Below are positions 29,289 to 38,760 of a DNA stretch of 64,000 nt, piece after piece. Origin of the DNA: Xanthomonas sp. XNM01. Lineage in GTDB: Bacteria > Pseudomonadota > Gammaproteobacteria > Xanthomonadales > Xanthomonadaceae. Made by a program: the position numbers and the translations under genes. Each line of letters starts with the position of its first letter. Position 1 is the stretch's first letter. Under the pieces are notes generated by a model, which did no database searches, was not told the origin of the DNA, and saw only the letters and a list, made by a program, of their open reading frames with translations. Where the stretch lies: NCBI RefSeq assembly GCF_014851915.1, contig NZ_JACVAP010000003.1, forward strand, positions 588,737-652,736, read 5' to 3'.

Positions 29289-30356
29289 TCAGCCGATGGT
29301 CTCGACCACCTCGCCCTGCTGGTTGCGGATGTGGGTCTGCACCACCTCGAAGGTCAGCTCAGGCACGCCCGGCAGCGTGTAACGGCCAGCCACCGGCGGC
29401 ACCGCGGCGGCCAGCGCCTGCACCGACGCCGGATCCAGGGTCACCTCGAGGTCGTCGCCATCGACCCTGGCCGAGAACGTCCTGCCGGGCACGAAACGCA
29501 CCTTCGCGGTCCTGCCGATCAGCGCGAACGGCCGCTCGAACGGCAGCCGCAGCAGCAGCAGGTCGACGATCACCGGCACCTGGCGCGCACCGACGCGCAG
29601 GCTCCAGGCATCGCCGCGCAGCAGTCGCTTGTGCCGCTCCCAGCCGAGCTCGTCGACGAACAGGAAGCCGGTGGAAGAGCCCTCCTCGCGGGTGCCCTGC
29701 TCCAGCAATGCCGCCACCGCCGGGTCGGCCAGCAGATCGCCGCGCGCCAGGTCGGTGACATGCAGCGGCAGCCGCTCGCCGAACGCGGCCAGCGCCTTGC
29801 GCCCCGACCAGCGCATCAGCGCCAGCTCCTCCGGCTCGGTGATGCCGACCACCTGCAGGAAATCGACGCGGCCGTTCGGTGTCTGCATCGTGCCCAGCTC
29901 GGCATCCTCGACGAAGGCGATCGCGCGGATCTTCGTGTCGTTCTCCAGCGCGATCGGGCCATTGAGGTTCATGTAGTGGCCTGCATCGAAGGTGTTGCCG
30001 CTCTGGAACACGTAGCGCGCGATGTTCTGCAGGAAGTTCAGCGCCCACATCGGCGGCTCGTCGGTGGCCACGTCGGCGGCGAGCCGGAAGCTCAGCTCGA
30101 ACCCGAAGCCGCTGACCTCCGGGTCGTCGCTTTCCTTGTCGTACAGCTCGGAGAACCCGTAGGTGACGAAGTGCCAGTGCGGTACCGGCGCATCGCGCCA
30201 GTACGCGCTGATGCCCTGAAGCGGGTCGTTGCCGCCCAGCATCGCCGGAATGGCGCTGCCGTAATGCCGCGGGCGCTGCGCACCGTAGATCGGCGCCAGC
30301 GCGGCGTCGATGGCGTCCCAGCCATGCGCCGGCGGGTCCTGCTCGTGTTCGGTCAT
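29289..30356 (-). CDS. suppressor of fused (Sufu) domain protein
   Basis: A 355-residue protein. The N-terminal 180 residues show the Sufu pattern: GWDAIDAALAPIYG, HYGSAIPAMLGGNDPLQGISAYW, HWHFVTYGFSELYDKE, SGFGFELSFRLA and WALNFLQNIARYVFQSG. A C-terminal beta domain of about 150 residues follows. Sufu domains regulate Gli factors in animals; in bacteria they occur widely, often as immunity-like or polymorphic-toxin-associated proteins. No toxin gene is seen beside it, so its role here is unknown. Confidence 0.88.
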   Translation of the reverse strand: MTEHEQDPPAHGWDAIDAALAPIYGAQRPRHYGSAIPAMLGGNDPLQGISAYWRDAPVPHWHFVTYGFSELYDKESDDPEVSGFGFELSFRLAADVATDEPPMWALNFLQNIARYVFQSGNTFDAGHYMNLNGPIALENDTKIRAIAFVEDAELGTMQTPNGRVDFLQVVGITEPEELALMRWSGRKALAAFGERLPLHVTDLARGDLLADPAVAALLEQGTREEGSSTGFLFVDELGWERHKRLLRGDAWSLRVGARQVPVIVDLLLLRLPFERPFALIGRTAKVRFVPGRTFSARVDGDDLEVTLDPASVQALAAAVPPVAGRYTLPGVPELTFEVVQTHIRNQQGEVVETIG

Positions 30357-30416
30357 GCGTGCGTGTCCTCTGGAAGGAAGTCGAACGGTACCGGCATCCC
30401 GTGTCGAAAGGGTGTA

Positions 30417-31094
30417 TCAGCGCCGTGCGCGCGTCCCGGTCGGTTCGAGCGGCAGCCGCCAGCCCCACATCCGCGCGACGGCGACCAGCGCGAAGTACAG
30501 AAGCCCCGCAACGGCCACGGTCTGCGGCTGCTCGACCCACAGGCCTCCGCCCTGCAGGCCCGACGCCGCGACCACCTCCGGCGTCAGCCCAAGCCGCGGC
30601 AGCGGCAGCAGCGCGGTCGTCAGGCAGGCACCCACATAGGCGAGCGAGGCCAGCGCCCAGTCCGACAGCAACTGCCGGCGCGCATCGCCGGCCGGCGGCC
30701 GTACCAGCAGCCACAGCTTGCCCAGCAGCAGCCAGGCGAAGGCGAGCAGCGGCCAGAGCGCCTGGAACATCCAGGCCCACACCGCGACGAACAGCAGATA
30801 GACCAGCACCAGGCCGGCCAGCCCGCGCCACCGCGCCGGCACGCCACCGCCCGCGGACAGCGCGCGCGTGCCGAGCATCGCCGTGGCATGCAGCAGGATG
30901 AACTCCACCGCCATCACCGCCACCGCGGTCTGCAGTGCCTGGTCGGGCAGCCAGTGCGGCGCCCACCACAGCAGCAGGAAACCGGCCGCGGTCGCCGCAT
31001 CCGGAACCGCGCCTGCCGCGCGCACCAGACGCGCAGGCCGGTGGTGCGGTACGGCCGGGTGCCGGGGCGGCACATGTTCCGCATCCGTCGGCAT
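30417..31094 (-). CDS. integral membrane protein, unknown
   Basis: A 225-residue protein with five to six hydrophobic segments after a polar N-tail (MPTDAEHVPPRHPAVPHHRP). They include TAVAVMAVEFILLHATAM, LAGLVLVYLLFVAVWAWMFQALWPLLAFAWLLLG and TVAVAGLLYFALVAVARMWGW. No catalytic motif is visible. It shares the strand with flanking genes at 31103 and 30356 with short gaps. Confidence 0.6.
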   Translation of the reverse strand: MPTDAEHVPPRHPAVPHHRPARLVRAAGAVPDAATAAGFLLLWWAPHWLPDQALQTAVAVMAVEFILLHATAMLGTRALSAGGGVPARWRGLAGLVLVYLLFVAVWAWMFQALWPLLAFAWLLLGKLWLLVRPPAGDARRQLLSDWALASLAYVGACLTTALLPLPRLGLTPEVVAASGLQGGGLWVEQPQTVAVAGLLYFALVAVARMWGWRLPLEPTGTRARR

Positions 31095-31102
31095 GCGCGT
31101 GC

Positions 31103-31624
31103 TCAGTCGTCGCCCGACGTGGACGCGTCGGGGGCGACATGCTCGATCACGACCACGCGGCCTTCGCGTTCGCAGTCGGCGATGCCGGCCTCCACATTGC
31201 GGCGCGTCTCCAGGAACGTGCTGCCGCCGGTGTCGTCGCCCTCGACCACGCCGGTCACCAGATCGACGCCCTTGTGGATGTACCAGGCCAGCGCGGTCTC
31301 GTCCCAGCTGCCCGGCCCGTACCAGCGCACGATCAGCCGGCCCTCGCGCCAGTGCGCCGAGACGAATTCATGCCCGTCGGGCCAGCGGTAGCCCAGCAGG
31401 CAGACATGGTGCGGCCCGGGTGCCGCGTCCCGGTACGCCAGCAGCCGCTTCAGGTCGGCCTCCGGCACGGCCCAGCGCTGATCGGCCAGCGGATCGAACC
31501 GCACGTGCGGCCGGGCGTAGAGCGAGGGCGCGTCCGGCGCCGTGGCGGCCGCGGCCGCCGTGCACCCCAGCACTGCGGCGAACACCGCCGCCCCGCGTCC
31601 CGCATGCTTCCGTTTCCCGCGCAT
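31103..31624 (-). CDS. secreted hypothetical protein
   Basis: A 173-residue protein. The start at 31624 (MRGKRKHAGRGAAVFAAVLGCTAAAAATAP) gives a signal peptide. The mature part contains DLKRLLAYRDAAPGPHHVCLLGYRWPDG, REGRLIVRWYGP and TRRNVEAGIADCERE. Two conserved-looking cysteines could pair. The family is not recognised. A long non-coding stretch precedes it. Confidence 0.6.
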   Translation of the reverse strand: MRGKRKHAGRGAAVFAAVLGCTAAAAATAPDAPSLYARPHVRFDPLADQRWAVPEADLKRLLAYRDAAPGPHHVCLLGYRWPDGHEFVSAHWREGRLIVRWYGPGSWDETALAWYIHKGVDLVTGVVEGDDTGGSTFLETRRNVEAGIADCEREGRVVVIEHVAPDASTSGDD

Positions 31625-32414
31625 CGCAGCTCCGTTCTCGACCCGCCTGGCGGCGCGGGAGCGGCGCTCCTGCGGCGGGCGGGCGCCCATCTTCGGCGCT
31701 GGCGTGGCGGCGCGTCCACGCTCCGGCGCCACCGGCGATGCGGCGTCGCACGCACAGCGCCGCATCGCCGCTCAGCGCCTCGCCGCTGCCGCTGGCCGGG
31801 CGCCGGATCGGCGGCCATCCTGTCGTGGCACCCTGCGGGTCCGGCACGCCGTGCCGCGCGCGAGGCGTTGAGAACGCTGGGGAACGCAGGTGATCGGGTT
31901 CGAGCTGCGTGTCCATGGCCAGCCGCTCGCGTGAGCCGGGGCGGGCCGGGGCGGACGACCCGGGCGTGCCGGCTTACACGCTGACCGCACACGGCGTACC
32001 CGGCACCGCCTCGCCCTGCACCGCGGACCGGGCCGACGGCGTGCGGCTGGAGTCCAGGCCTTACCGGCCCGGCGCCACGGCTCGTCGGGCGCGACGGCGG
32101 GCACCGCCGCCGGCATGAGGCGCGGCTGGGAAGGCGACGAGATCACCCTCCGGGTCGTCGAGCGCGACGACCCCGCCGCTGCACCGGTGAACGCCGGCGC
32201 CTGATCGCGACGGCACGCACACGATCGCGCCCGCCAGCCAGCGTATGGGCCGCGGCAGCGACGCGACGCCCTCCGCCCTCCGCCCGTCGCCCTTCGGCGA
32301 CAGCGCGACAGCGCGACAGCGCCACGTCGCGCCGATCCACTGGGACGTCGGGCCGACGTACCGCCCCGGCGCGAGCGCACTACAATGCGCGCCCCCCGTT
32401 CCGCAGCCGTACCC
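31625..32414. other. 790-base region without a convincing gene
   Basis: Open frames here lack family features. A short plus-strand stretch near 32114-32204 translates to a beta-like peptide (RRGWEGDEITLRVVERDDP) and could be a decayed gene end. Near 32298-32323 the octamer GCGACAGC is repeated about three times. The promoter of the ParB-like gene should lie near 32380-32414. Confidence 0.4.
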
Positions 32415-33266
32415 ATGAACATCGTCGTTCTCGAAGAACTCAAGGCCTACATCGATCCGCTGACCCCGGACGAACACGAATCGCTGGAGCGCAGCCTGCT
32501 GGCCGAGGGCTGCCGGGACGCGCTGGTGCTGTGGGGCGAGATCCTGGTCGATGGGCACAACCGCTACGGCATCTGCCAGAAGCATGGCCTGCCGTTCAGC
32601 ACGGTGCAGAACACCCGCTTCCAATCGATGGAAGACGTGCACCTGTGGATGATCGAACAGCATCTGGGCCGGCGCAGCGTGTCCGACTACCAGCGCGGCG
32701 TACTGGCGCTGCGCAAGCGCGCGATCCTCGGCGCGCGTCAGCAGGCCCAGCGCGAGGCCGAGCTGCGCGACGCCCAGGCCCGTCAGCAGGCCATCGCCGC
32801 CGATGCCGCCACGCCGCCGCCCGCGGACGACGACCTGCCGCCGTGGGACGAGGCGCCTCCGGTCAGCCGCGCGGAGCTGGCGCGCGAGGCCCGGCTGAGC
32901 AACAACCAGGTGGTGATGATCGAACGCATCCACAGCCAGGCGGCGCCGGAAGTGGTGCAGGCGCTGAAGGCCGGCGACATCTCGCTCAGCGCCGCCGCAG
33001 CGGTGGCCAGCCTGCCGGAAGACGAACAGCGCAGCGCGGCCCAGGCCGGCAAGGCCGAACTGAAGCAGGCGGCCAGGCGTGCCCGCGATGCGAAGAAGAA
33101 GCCGAAGGCCACGGCGACCGGGGAAGACGGCGAGGGCGAGGGCGAGGCGTCCGCGCCGGACGCCAGGGCGCTGGCACGGCGCGTCGCCGAACTCGAACGC
33201 GAGAACGAACTGCTGCGCAGGCAGGTGGCCGCGCTGCAGGAACAGCTGGTCAGGCTGCGCGGCTGA
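32415..33266 (+). CDS. ParB-like plasmid replication/partition-related protein
   Basis: A 283-residue protein with an N-terminal ParB/Srx-type nuclease-like fold: VVLEELKAYIDPLTPDEHESLERSLLAEG, then LVLWGEILVDGHNRYGICQKHGL, where the DGHNR motif is the nucleotide-contact loop. The middle contains AREARLSNNQVVMIERI and GDISLSAAAAVASL helix-turn-helix-like segments. The C-terminus is acidic and then a leucine-rich coiled coil (LARRVAELERENELLRRQVAALQEQLVRL). No ParA or parS is nearby, so it is probably a solitary regulator rather than a partition gene. Confidence 0.82.
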   Translation: MNIVVLEELKAYIDPLTPDEHESLERSLLAEGCRDALVLWGEILVDGHNRYGICQKHGLPFSTVQNTRFQSMEDVHLWMIEQHLGRRSVSDYQRGVLALRKRAILGARQQAQREAELRDAQARQQAIAADAATPPPADDDLPPWDEAPPVSRAELAREARLSNNQVVMIERIHSQAAPEVVQALKAGDISLSAAAAVASLPEDEQRSAAQAGKAELKQAARRARDAKKKPKATATGEDGEGEGEASAPDARALARRVAELERENELLRRQVAALQEQLVRLRG

Positions 33267-33562
33267 GCGCACACGACCATCACGGGCATGGAACCACGCG
33301 ATGCGTCGCGCAGCACATCGCGTGTGCCGGCTGCCGACGCCGCGTCCGCGGCAGCTACGCGCGCGCATCTGCCGCCCGTTACTGAGCCGTTCATGCGCCG
33401 CAGCGCCCGCGGCTCAGGAAACGCGGCACGGCGCCGATACGTCTCAGGGCGCTGTGGACATCCGGCCCCGATCCATCGCGTTGCGAGGCCGGCCCAGCTC
33501 GCACCACCTGCACGCAGCAGGTCCTATCGTGCCAAGGCGACCTCTTGCAGGATCAAGAACGC

Positions 33563-34783
33563 ATGCTGTCGATCCTGATCTACCGCAGCCGCATGAACGG
33601 CCAGCTCGCGCAGGCCGAACTGGCCGAACTGGTGCGTCTGGCCCGCGGCGCGAACGACGCGCGGGCGGTGACCGGCATCCTGCTGTTCGACGGCGTCTAC
33701 TTCCTGCAGATGCTGGAAGGCCCCGACCAGGCCGTGCAGGCGGTCTACGAAAGAATCGCCGGAGACGGCCGCCACACGCACATCGTCAGGCTGCTGCAGG
33801 ACTACGCACCACGCCGTCGCTTTGCGGAGTGCGGCATGCGCCTGGTCGATCTGCGCACCCATCCGCAGGGCATGGATCATCTGCTGCTCGGTGACGCCAC
33901 CCCGGGCGCCGACACCCTGATCGGCGACCGTGCCTACAAGCTGATGCAGCTGTTCGCCGCCGGCCGCTGGCGCGACCACGCCACCGAAAGCGACGATGCC
34001 GCGCACTGGCGGTTCGTGCGCCGCGCCGCACCGTTCCCGCAGTCGATGGTGTCGATGCCGTCCTCCGCGCCGTGCCGCTTCGCGCTGCAGCCGATCGTGG
34101 ACACCACCCATGGCCGCATCTCGTCGCTCGAGGCGCTGATGCGCGGGCCCGGCAACGAGCCGCCGCACGTCTGCTTCGCCGGAATGACGCAGGAGCAGCG
34201 TTACCGCTTCGACCTGGAATCGAAGGCGTATGCGTTCGAGCTGGCCTCGAAGGTCGGCATCGGCAGCTGCAAGCTGTCGATCAACCTGCTGCCGATGTCG
34301 CTGGTGCAGATCCCCGACGCGGTGCAGCGGCTGGCGGAGCTGATCGCCCTGCATGGCCTGAAGCCGCAGCAGATCATGGTCGAGATCACCGAGGACGAGG
34401 CGATCACCCACCTGGTGCCGTTCAAGGCCGCGTTGCGGCGGCTGCGCGAGCTGGGCATCAGCGTGGTGATCGACGACTTCGGTGCCGGCTTTGCCGGGCT
34501 GTCGCTGCTGTCGCGGTTCCAGCCGGACAAGCTGAAGATCGACCGGCAGATCGTCAGCGGCATCCACGCCGATGGCCCGCGCCAGGCGATCGTGCGCGCC
34601 ATCGTGGCCTGCTGCCGTTCGCTGGGGATCACCACGGTGGCCGAGGGCGTGGAGACCGCGGACGAGTGGTGCTGGCTGCAGGCGGCCGGCATCGACCTGT
34701 TCCAGGGATTCCTCTTCGCCCGCCCGGTGCTCGACGGCGTGTCGCCGGTGACCTGGCCGGTCGCGGTCGACGCCGCAGCCTGA
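33563..34783 (+). CDS. BLUF photoreceptor-EAL cyclic-di-GMP phosphodiesterase
   Basis: A 406-residue protein starting at ATG 33563 after AGGA. The BLUF domain (1-100) keeps the flavin-photocycle residues Y7 (ILIYRS), N31 (RGANDAR) and Q49 (YFLQMLEG). An EAL domain fills 170-400: LEALMRG (190-194), KLSINLLP, MVEITEDEA, VVIDDFGAGFAGLSLL, DKLKIDRQIV, TVAEGVET and LFQGFLFARP. All metal and catalytic acidic residues appear present, so it should hydrolyse c-di-GMP in response to blue light, like BlrP1. It stands alone, with about 300 non-coding bases upstream. Confidence 0.92.
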   Translation: MLSILIYRSRMNGQLAQAELAELVRLARGANDARAVTGILLFDGVYFLQMLEGPDQAVQAVYERIAGDGRHTHIVRLLQDYAPRRRFAECGMRLVDLRTHPQGMDHLLLGDATPGADTLIGDRAYKLMQLFAAGRWRDHATESDDAAHWRFVRRAAPFPQSMVSMPSSAPCRFALQPIVDTTHGRISSLEALMRGPGNEPPHVCFAGMTQEQRYRFDLESKAYAFELASKVGIGSCKLSINLLPMSLVQIPDAVQRLAELIALHGLKPQQIMVEITEDEAITHLVPFKAALRRLRELGISVVIDDFGAGFAGLSLLSRFQPDKLKIDRQIVSGIHADGPRQAIVRAIVACCRSLGITTVAEGVETADEWCWLQAAGIDLFQGFLFARPVLDGVSPVTWPVAVDAAA

Positions 34784-35168
34784 GCGCGTCGCGGGTTCCA
34801 GGCCGCGCGGCGGTCACGGTCACGGTCGATCCCGCTCCGCGAAACCACCGTTCGAGGCCGGTGCGTGGGTTGCGTTCGTCCTGGCCGCCACGATGGATGC
34901 GCCGCTGCACTCGGAAGGCTCCAGCCGCACTCCCATCCACCGACGCGTCCTGCCGGTCACGGTCGCATGCCGATGGGGTGTCGGTGCTGCATGTACCGAC
35001 AGCGCAGGCATGCTGCGCGCGTCGCGCGCGCGTCTGCGTGGCAGGCGCGAGGTCGGCTGCGTGATGTGCCCGATCAGCGTCGCGCCGGCATCGCCCGGCG
35101 GCCGACGCTCACCCCGGACGCACCGGGTCTGGTCTACAACGGGGCAACGTCGCCATGAAGGAACACCG
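34784..35168. other. 385-base intergenic region
   Basis: I see no gene or clear repeat. The end carries the Shine-Dalgarno AAGGA about 8 bases before the lipoprotein ATG at 35169. Confidence 0.4.
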
Positions 35169-35759
35169 ATGAAACCGCATCTGCTCCTGCTGCCGATCGC
35201 CCTGTCGCTGGCCGCCTGCGGCACCGGCGCACCCGCGGACCCGGCGGCCACGCCAGCCGACGCACCGCCTTCCGCCCCGATGCAGGAGACCACGCCGCCA
35301 GCGGCGCCGATGTCGCCGACCGCACCGGAAACGACCGCCAGCACGCCCGCCGCTGTCGATGCGACGCGCAGCGAGGCCGAGCGCGGCATGGACGCCACCA
35401 TCGAGAAGCTGCTCGGCGATCCTGCGCGCTACCGCGAGGCGATCGAGCGCCTGCAGACCGCGGTGGCGGACGACGATGCGGCGGCCGTGGCGGCGCTGGT
35501 CCGCTATCCGATCGAGGTCGAGATCGGTGGACGCCAGGTCGCCATCGAGGACGAACGGGCGTTCGCCGCGCGCTACGCCGAATTCATGACGCCCGACATC
35601 CGCCGTGCGGTCCTGGAGACGCGCTACGACGCGCTGTTCGTCAACCAGCAGGGCATCATGTTCGGCCGTGGCCAGGTCTGGCTCAACGGCATCTGCGAGG
35701 ACCACGCCTGCACGGCGGTCGACGTCAGGATCGTGCGCCTGCAGCCCGGGCTCGACTAG
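35169..35759 (+). CDS. hypothetical lipoprotein
   Basis: A 196-residue protein with signal MKPHLLLLPIALSLAAC (lipobox LAAC) and a proline/threonine-rich low-complexity linker to residue 65. A globular domain of 120 residues follows (MDATIEKLLGDPARYREAIERLQTAVADDDAAAVAALVRYPIEV...). The globular part has the look of small periplasmic proteins with a cystatin/NTF2-like fold. Two cysteines near the end (ICEDHACTAVD) may pair. The family is not recognised. Confidence 0.7.
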   Translation: MKPHLLLLPIALSLAACGTGAPADPAATPADAPPSAPMQETTPPAAPMSPTAPETTASTPAAVDATRSEAERGMDATIEKLLGDPARYREAIERLQTAVADDDAAAVAALVRYPIEVEIGGRQVAIEDERAFAARYAEFMTPDIRRAVLETRYDALFVNQQGIMFGRGQVWLNGICEDHACTAVDVRIVRLQPGLD

Positions 35760-35841
35760 CGCATCGGACGCAGCGACCCCCGGGCCGCTGCGCGCTCCGG
35801 TACGCGGCAGCCCGCGCGACACGCTGCACCGTCCCGGGCAC

Positions 35842-35871
35842 GGAGGCTCCCGACGAGCGCCAGGAGCCTCC
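35842..35871. terminator. convergent hairpin between lipoprotein and KKA gene
   Basis: Perfect 9-bp stem GGAGGCTCC (35842-35850) with GGAGCCTCC (35863-35871) and a 12-base loop. It sits between convergent genes, without a clear T tract. Confidence 0.4.
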
Positions 35872-35882
35872 AGCCCACAGGA

Positions 35883-36542
35883 TCAGGCCTTGCGTGCGGC
35901 CCTGCTGGCGGTCGTCTTCCTGGCCGTCTTCTTCGCGCCCTGCTTCGGTGCGGCCTTCTTCACCGCCTTCTTCGCGACCACTTTCTTGGCGGCAGGCTTG
36001 CGCGCGGTCGCTTTCTTGACCGTCGCCTTCTTGGCAACCGCCTTCTTCGCTGCCGGCCTGGACGCGGTCTTGGCGGCCTTCTTGGCTGCGGTCTTCTTGG
36101 TCGCGACCTTCTTCGCGGCGGCCTTCTTCACCGTCGCCTTCCTGGTTGCGGCCTTCTTGGTCGCCGTCTTCTTCGCAGGCGCCTTCTTGGCGGTCGCCTT
36201 CTTCGCCGCCGTCTTCTTGGTCGTCGCCTTCTTGCCGAGCTTCCTGCGCAGCGCGCTGGCCTCGGCCGTGGCGGCGTCCTTGGCGGCGGTCAGCCGGTTC
36301 CTGGCCTTGGCGACGGCCTTCTTCACCGCCTTCTTCGCCTTGGCCACGTCGGTCTTGACCGTCTTGGTCGCCTTCGCGACACGGGTGGTGGTGGCCTTGC
36401 GCGCCTTGCTGACCGCCTTCCTGGCCTTCTCCACCGTCTCGGTGGCCGTCGTTGCAATCGCGGTGCCCACCTCGGACGCGGTTTCCTTCACGTTCCCGGC
36501 AGCCTCGGTCAGAGTCGCCGTCACACCGTTGCCATTGCTCAT
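35883..36542 (-). CDS. histone H1-like KKA/KKT-repeat protein (AlgP-like)
   Basis: A 219-residue protein. The start at 36542 ([32 protein letters not shown]) opens with an amphipathic helix-forming region to about residue 95. About 120 residues of lysine/alanine/threonine repeats follow ([18 protein letters not shown] and similar) with terminal RKA. Such tails bind DNA non-specifically, as in AlgP/AlgR3 or eukaryotic H1. The N-terminal half resembles YqjD/ElaB-like helices without a membrane anchor. Repeat number is likely variable between strains. Confidence 0.85.
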   Translation of the reverse strand: MSNGNGVTATLTEAAGNVKETASEVGTAIATTATETVEKARKAVSKARKATTTRVAKATKTVKTDVAKAKKAVKKAVAKARNRLTAAKDAATAEASALRRKLGKKATTKKTAAKKATAKKAPAKKTATKKAATRKATVKKAAAKKVATKKTAAKKAAKTASRPAAKKAVAKKATVKKATARKPAAKKVVAKKAVKKAAPKQGAKKTARKTTASRAARKA

Positions 36543-37211
36543 GTGCCCTCCTCGGGGCGCGTTGCTGTTGATGACCGGGCAGATGCTATACCGGCGAAGG
36601 CGCCATGGAACGTGGTCCGCGCGTGGCGGGCGCACGCCGTGGCGCCACGCGCAGAATGTCGGTGAGCGGCGCGCTGCCGCACATCACGGCCTGGCACCGC
36701 GGTCGCCGGGCACTGGCCGTGCGGCCGGTGTCGGAGCGAATGCCGGAGGCTGGCGGCGACGGCACACCGCGGAGCGACCGGAACCCGGCTGGCGGATGCC
36801 ACCGCCGGCAGGCGACCGGAGGCACGCGCGATCCGGAAGGCACCGATCGACCGCGCCGTAGCGGGCGCGCCGGATCGCGTCGCGGCGACGGCCGGGACCA
36901 CACCATCGCCAGCCCGCGTGCATGTCGTCATCGCTCTCATTGCAGCCATCGGCGCACCAAGAATCGTGGCTGGGGCAGCGCATGAACCCCAGATGTTGTG
37001 GTGAACACGGCCGACGCTAGTCCTGCCGCCGGCGGGTGTCAACTTGCCGCGGGCCGGCGTCGAAGCCGCGTCAATCACGGTCGGCAGCCGCGACTTCACC
37101 GCCTGTTTAATGCGCACGCAGCAGACTCGTTCAGGTTCTTGAGTACGCTATGGGGGCGTACCGCGTGCGGCCTTTCCGGCCGCCGTCCAGCCACACAGGA
37201 AACTACCGGCC
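36543..37211. other. 669-base spacer before the DegQ-type protease
   Basis: No gene is supported. The proximal part is GC-rich without motifs. The last 110 bases fall in GC (CCTGTTTAATGCGC near 37102, TTCAGGTTCTTGAGTACGCT near 37131) and probably contain the protease promoter. I could not identify a clear extracytoplasmic-sigma promoter by eye. Confidence 0.4.
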
Positions 37212-38660
37212 ATGCGACATGCGACCACTCTGCTCGCCCTGACCGCCGCCGCCGCATTCGGCGGCTTCGCCGCGGTGGCGTTGCACGAAACCTTCGACAA
37301 CCGTGCCCAGGCGCAGACCGCCCCGGCGCCCGCCGTGCCGGTCGAGCCGGCCCTGCCGCTGAGCGCGCCGCTGCCGACCGCGGTCGATGGCCAGCCGGTG
37401 CCCTCGCTGGCGCCGATGCTGCAGCGGGCGATGCCGGCCGTGGTCAGCGTGCACACGCGCCAGGTGGTGCGTGCGCGCAACCCGTTCTTCGACGATCCGT
37501 TCTTCCGCCGCATGTTTCCCGAAGCGGCCACCCGCGAGCGCAGTTCGCTGGGCTCGGGCGTGATCATCGATGCGCAGCGCGGCTACGTGCTGACCAACCA
37601 CCATGTGATCGAGGGCGCGGACGACGTGTCGGTCACGCTGGCCGACGGCCGCACGCTGCAGGCCGAGTTCCTCGGCTCGGACGCCGACACCGACGTGGCG
37701 CTGATCCGGGTGCCGTCGGAGAACCTGACCGAACTGCCGCTGGGCGACAGCGGCCGGCTGCAGGTCGGCGACTACGTGGTGGCCATCGGCAATCCATTCG
37801 GCCTGAGCCAGACGGTGACCTCGGGCATCGTCTCGGCAGTGGGCCGCAGCGGCATCCGCGGCCTGGGCTACCAGAACTTCATCCAGACCGACGCCAGCAT
37901 CAATCCGGGCAACTCCGGCGGCGCGCTGGTCAACCTGCGCGGCGAGCTGGTCGGCATCAACACCGCCAGCCTCAATCCGCAGGGCAGCATGGCCGGCAAC
38001 ATCGGCCTGGGCCTGGCGATTCCCACCAACCTGGCGCGCGACGTGGTGCGCCAGCTGATCACCACCGGTGAGGTCAGGCGCGGCACGCTCGGCATCGAGA
38101 CGCAGCCGCTGACGCCGCGCCTGCAGCAGTCGCTGGGCCTGGCGGCCAACCAGCAGGGTGCGCTGGTGGTGCGGGTCTACGACGGATCCGGCGCCGCCGC
38201 GGCCGGCGTGCAGCCGGGCGATCTCGTGATCGAGGCCGGCGGCCAGCGCATCGGCGATCCGCTGGCGCTGCACAACTACGAGGGCCTGCAGCCGGTCGGC
38301 AGCAAGGTGCCGCTGAAGGTGATCCGCGACGGCAGGACGCTGACCCTGGATGCGACGCTGAAGGAGCAGCCACGTGCGATGGCCGGCCAGGCGCTGGATC
38401 CGCGTCTGGGCGGCGCGCGCCTGGCCGATCTGCCCGAGGCGCAGCGCCAGGGCCGGCTGCGTGGCGTGCTGGTCGAGGATGTCGCCGCCGGCAGCCGCGC
38501 CGCGCAGAGCGGCCTGCGCCGCGGCGACGTCATCGTCGCCACCAGCGCGGGGCCGTTCGAGGATCTCGCCGGCCTGCGCGCGACGCTGGCGCAGCCGCCG
38601 CAGCGGTTGGTGGTGCGCATCGTCCGCGGTAACGTGCAGGGCACCCTGGAGTTGCAGTGA
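37212..38660 (+). CDS. Do-family periplasmic serine protease (DegQ/MucD-like)
   Basis: A 482-residue protease with an N-terminal signal/anchor (ATTLLALTAAAAFGGFAAVAL) and a trypsin-like domain. The triad is H in LTNHHVIEG, D in DADTDVALIRV and S in NPGNSGGALVN. Two PDZ domains follow (RRGTLGIETQPLTPRL... and LRGVLVEDVAAGSRAAQSGLRRGDVIV). It degrades or chaperones misfolded envelope proteins. It is followed within 100 bases by envelope-stress-type genes (DUF883, holin-like). Confidence 0.94.
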   Translation: MRHATTLLALTAAAAFGGFAAVALHETFDNRAQAQTAPAPAVPVEPALPLSAPLPTAVDGQPVPSLAPMLQRAMPAVVSVHTRQVVRARNPFFDDPFFRRMFPEAATRERSSLGSGVIIDAQRGYVLTNHHVIEGADDVSVTLADGRTLQAEFLGSDADTDVALIRVPSENLTELPLGDSGRLQVGDYVVAIGNPFGLSQTVTSGIVSAVGRSGIRGLGYQNFIQTDASINPGNSGGALVNLRGELVGINTASLNPQGSMAGNIGLGLAIPTNLARDVVRQLITTGEVRRGTLGIETQPLTPRLQQSLGLAANQQGALVVRVYDGSGAAAAGVQPGDLVIEAGGQRIGDPLALHNYEGLQPVGSKVPLKVIRDGRTLTLDATLKEQPRAMAGQALDPRLGGARLADLPEAQRQGRLRGVLVEDVAAGSRAAQSGLRRGDVIVATSAGPFEDLAGLRATLAQPPQRLVVRIVRGNVQGTLELQ

Positions 38661-38760
38661 CCTGCGTTCCGTGACAGGCCCTACACCCCGCCGGTGATAT
38701 TGCTGTGCCGACGCCGACCGGCGTGACTTCCACTCCCACAATCCAATCGGAGACACACGC

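Noticed and set aside
36988..37004. NrdR-box-like sequence (ACCCCAGATGTTGTGGT)
   Set aside because: Single imperfect site with no ribonucleotide reductase gene nearby; these boxes normally come in pairs.
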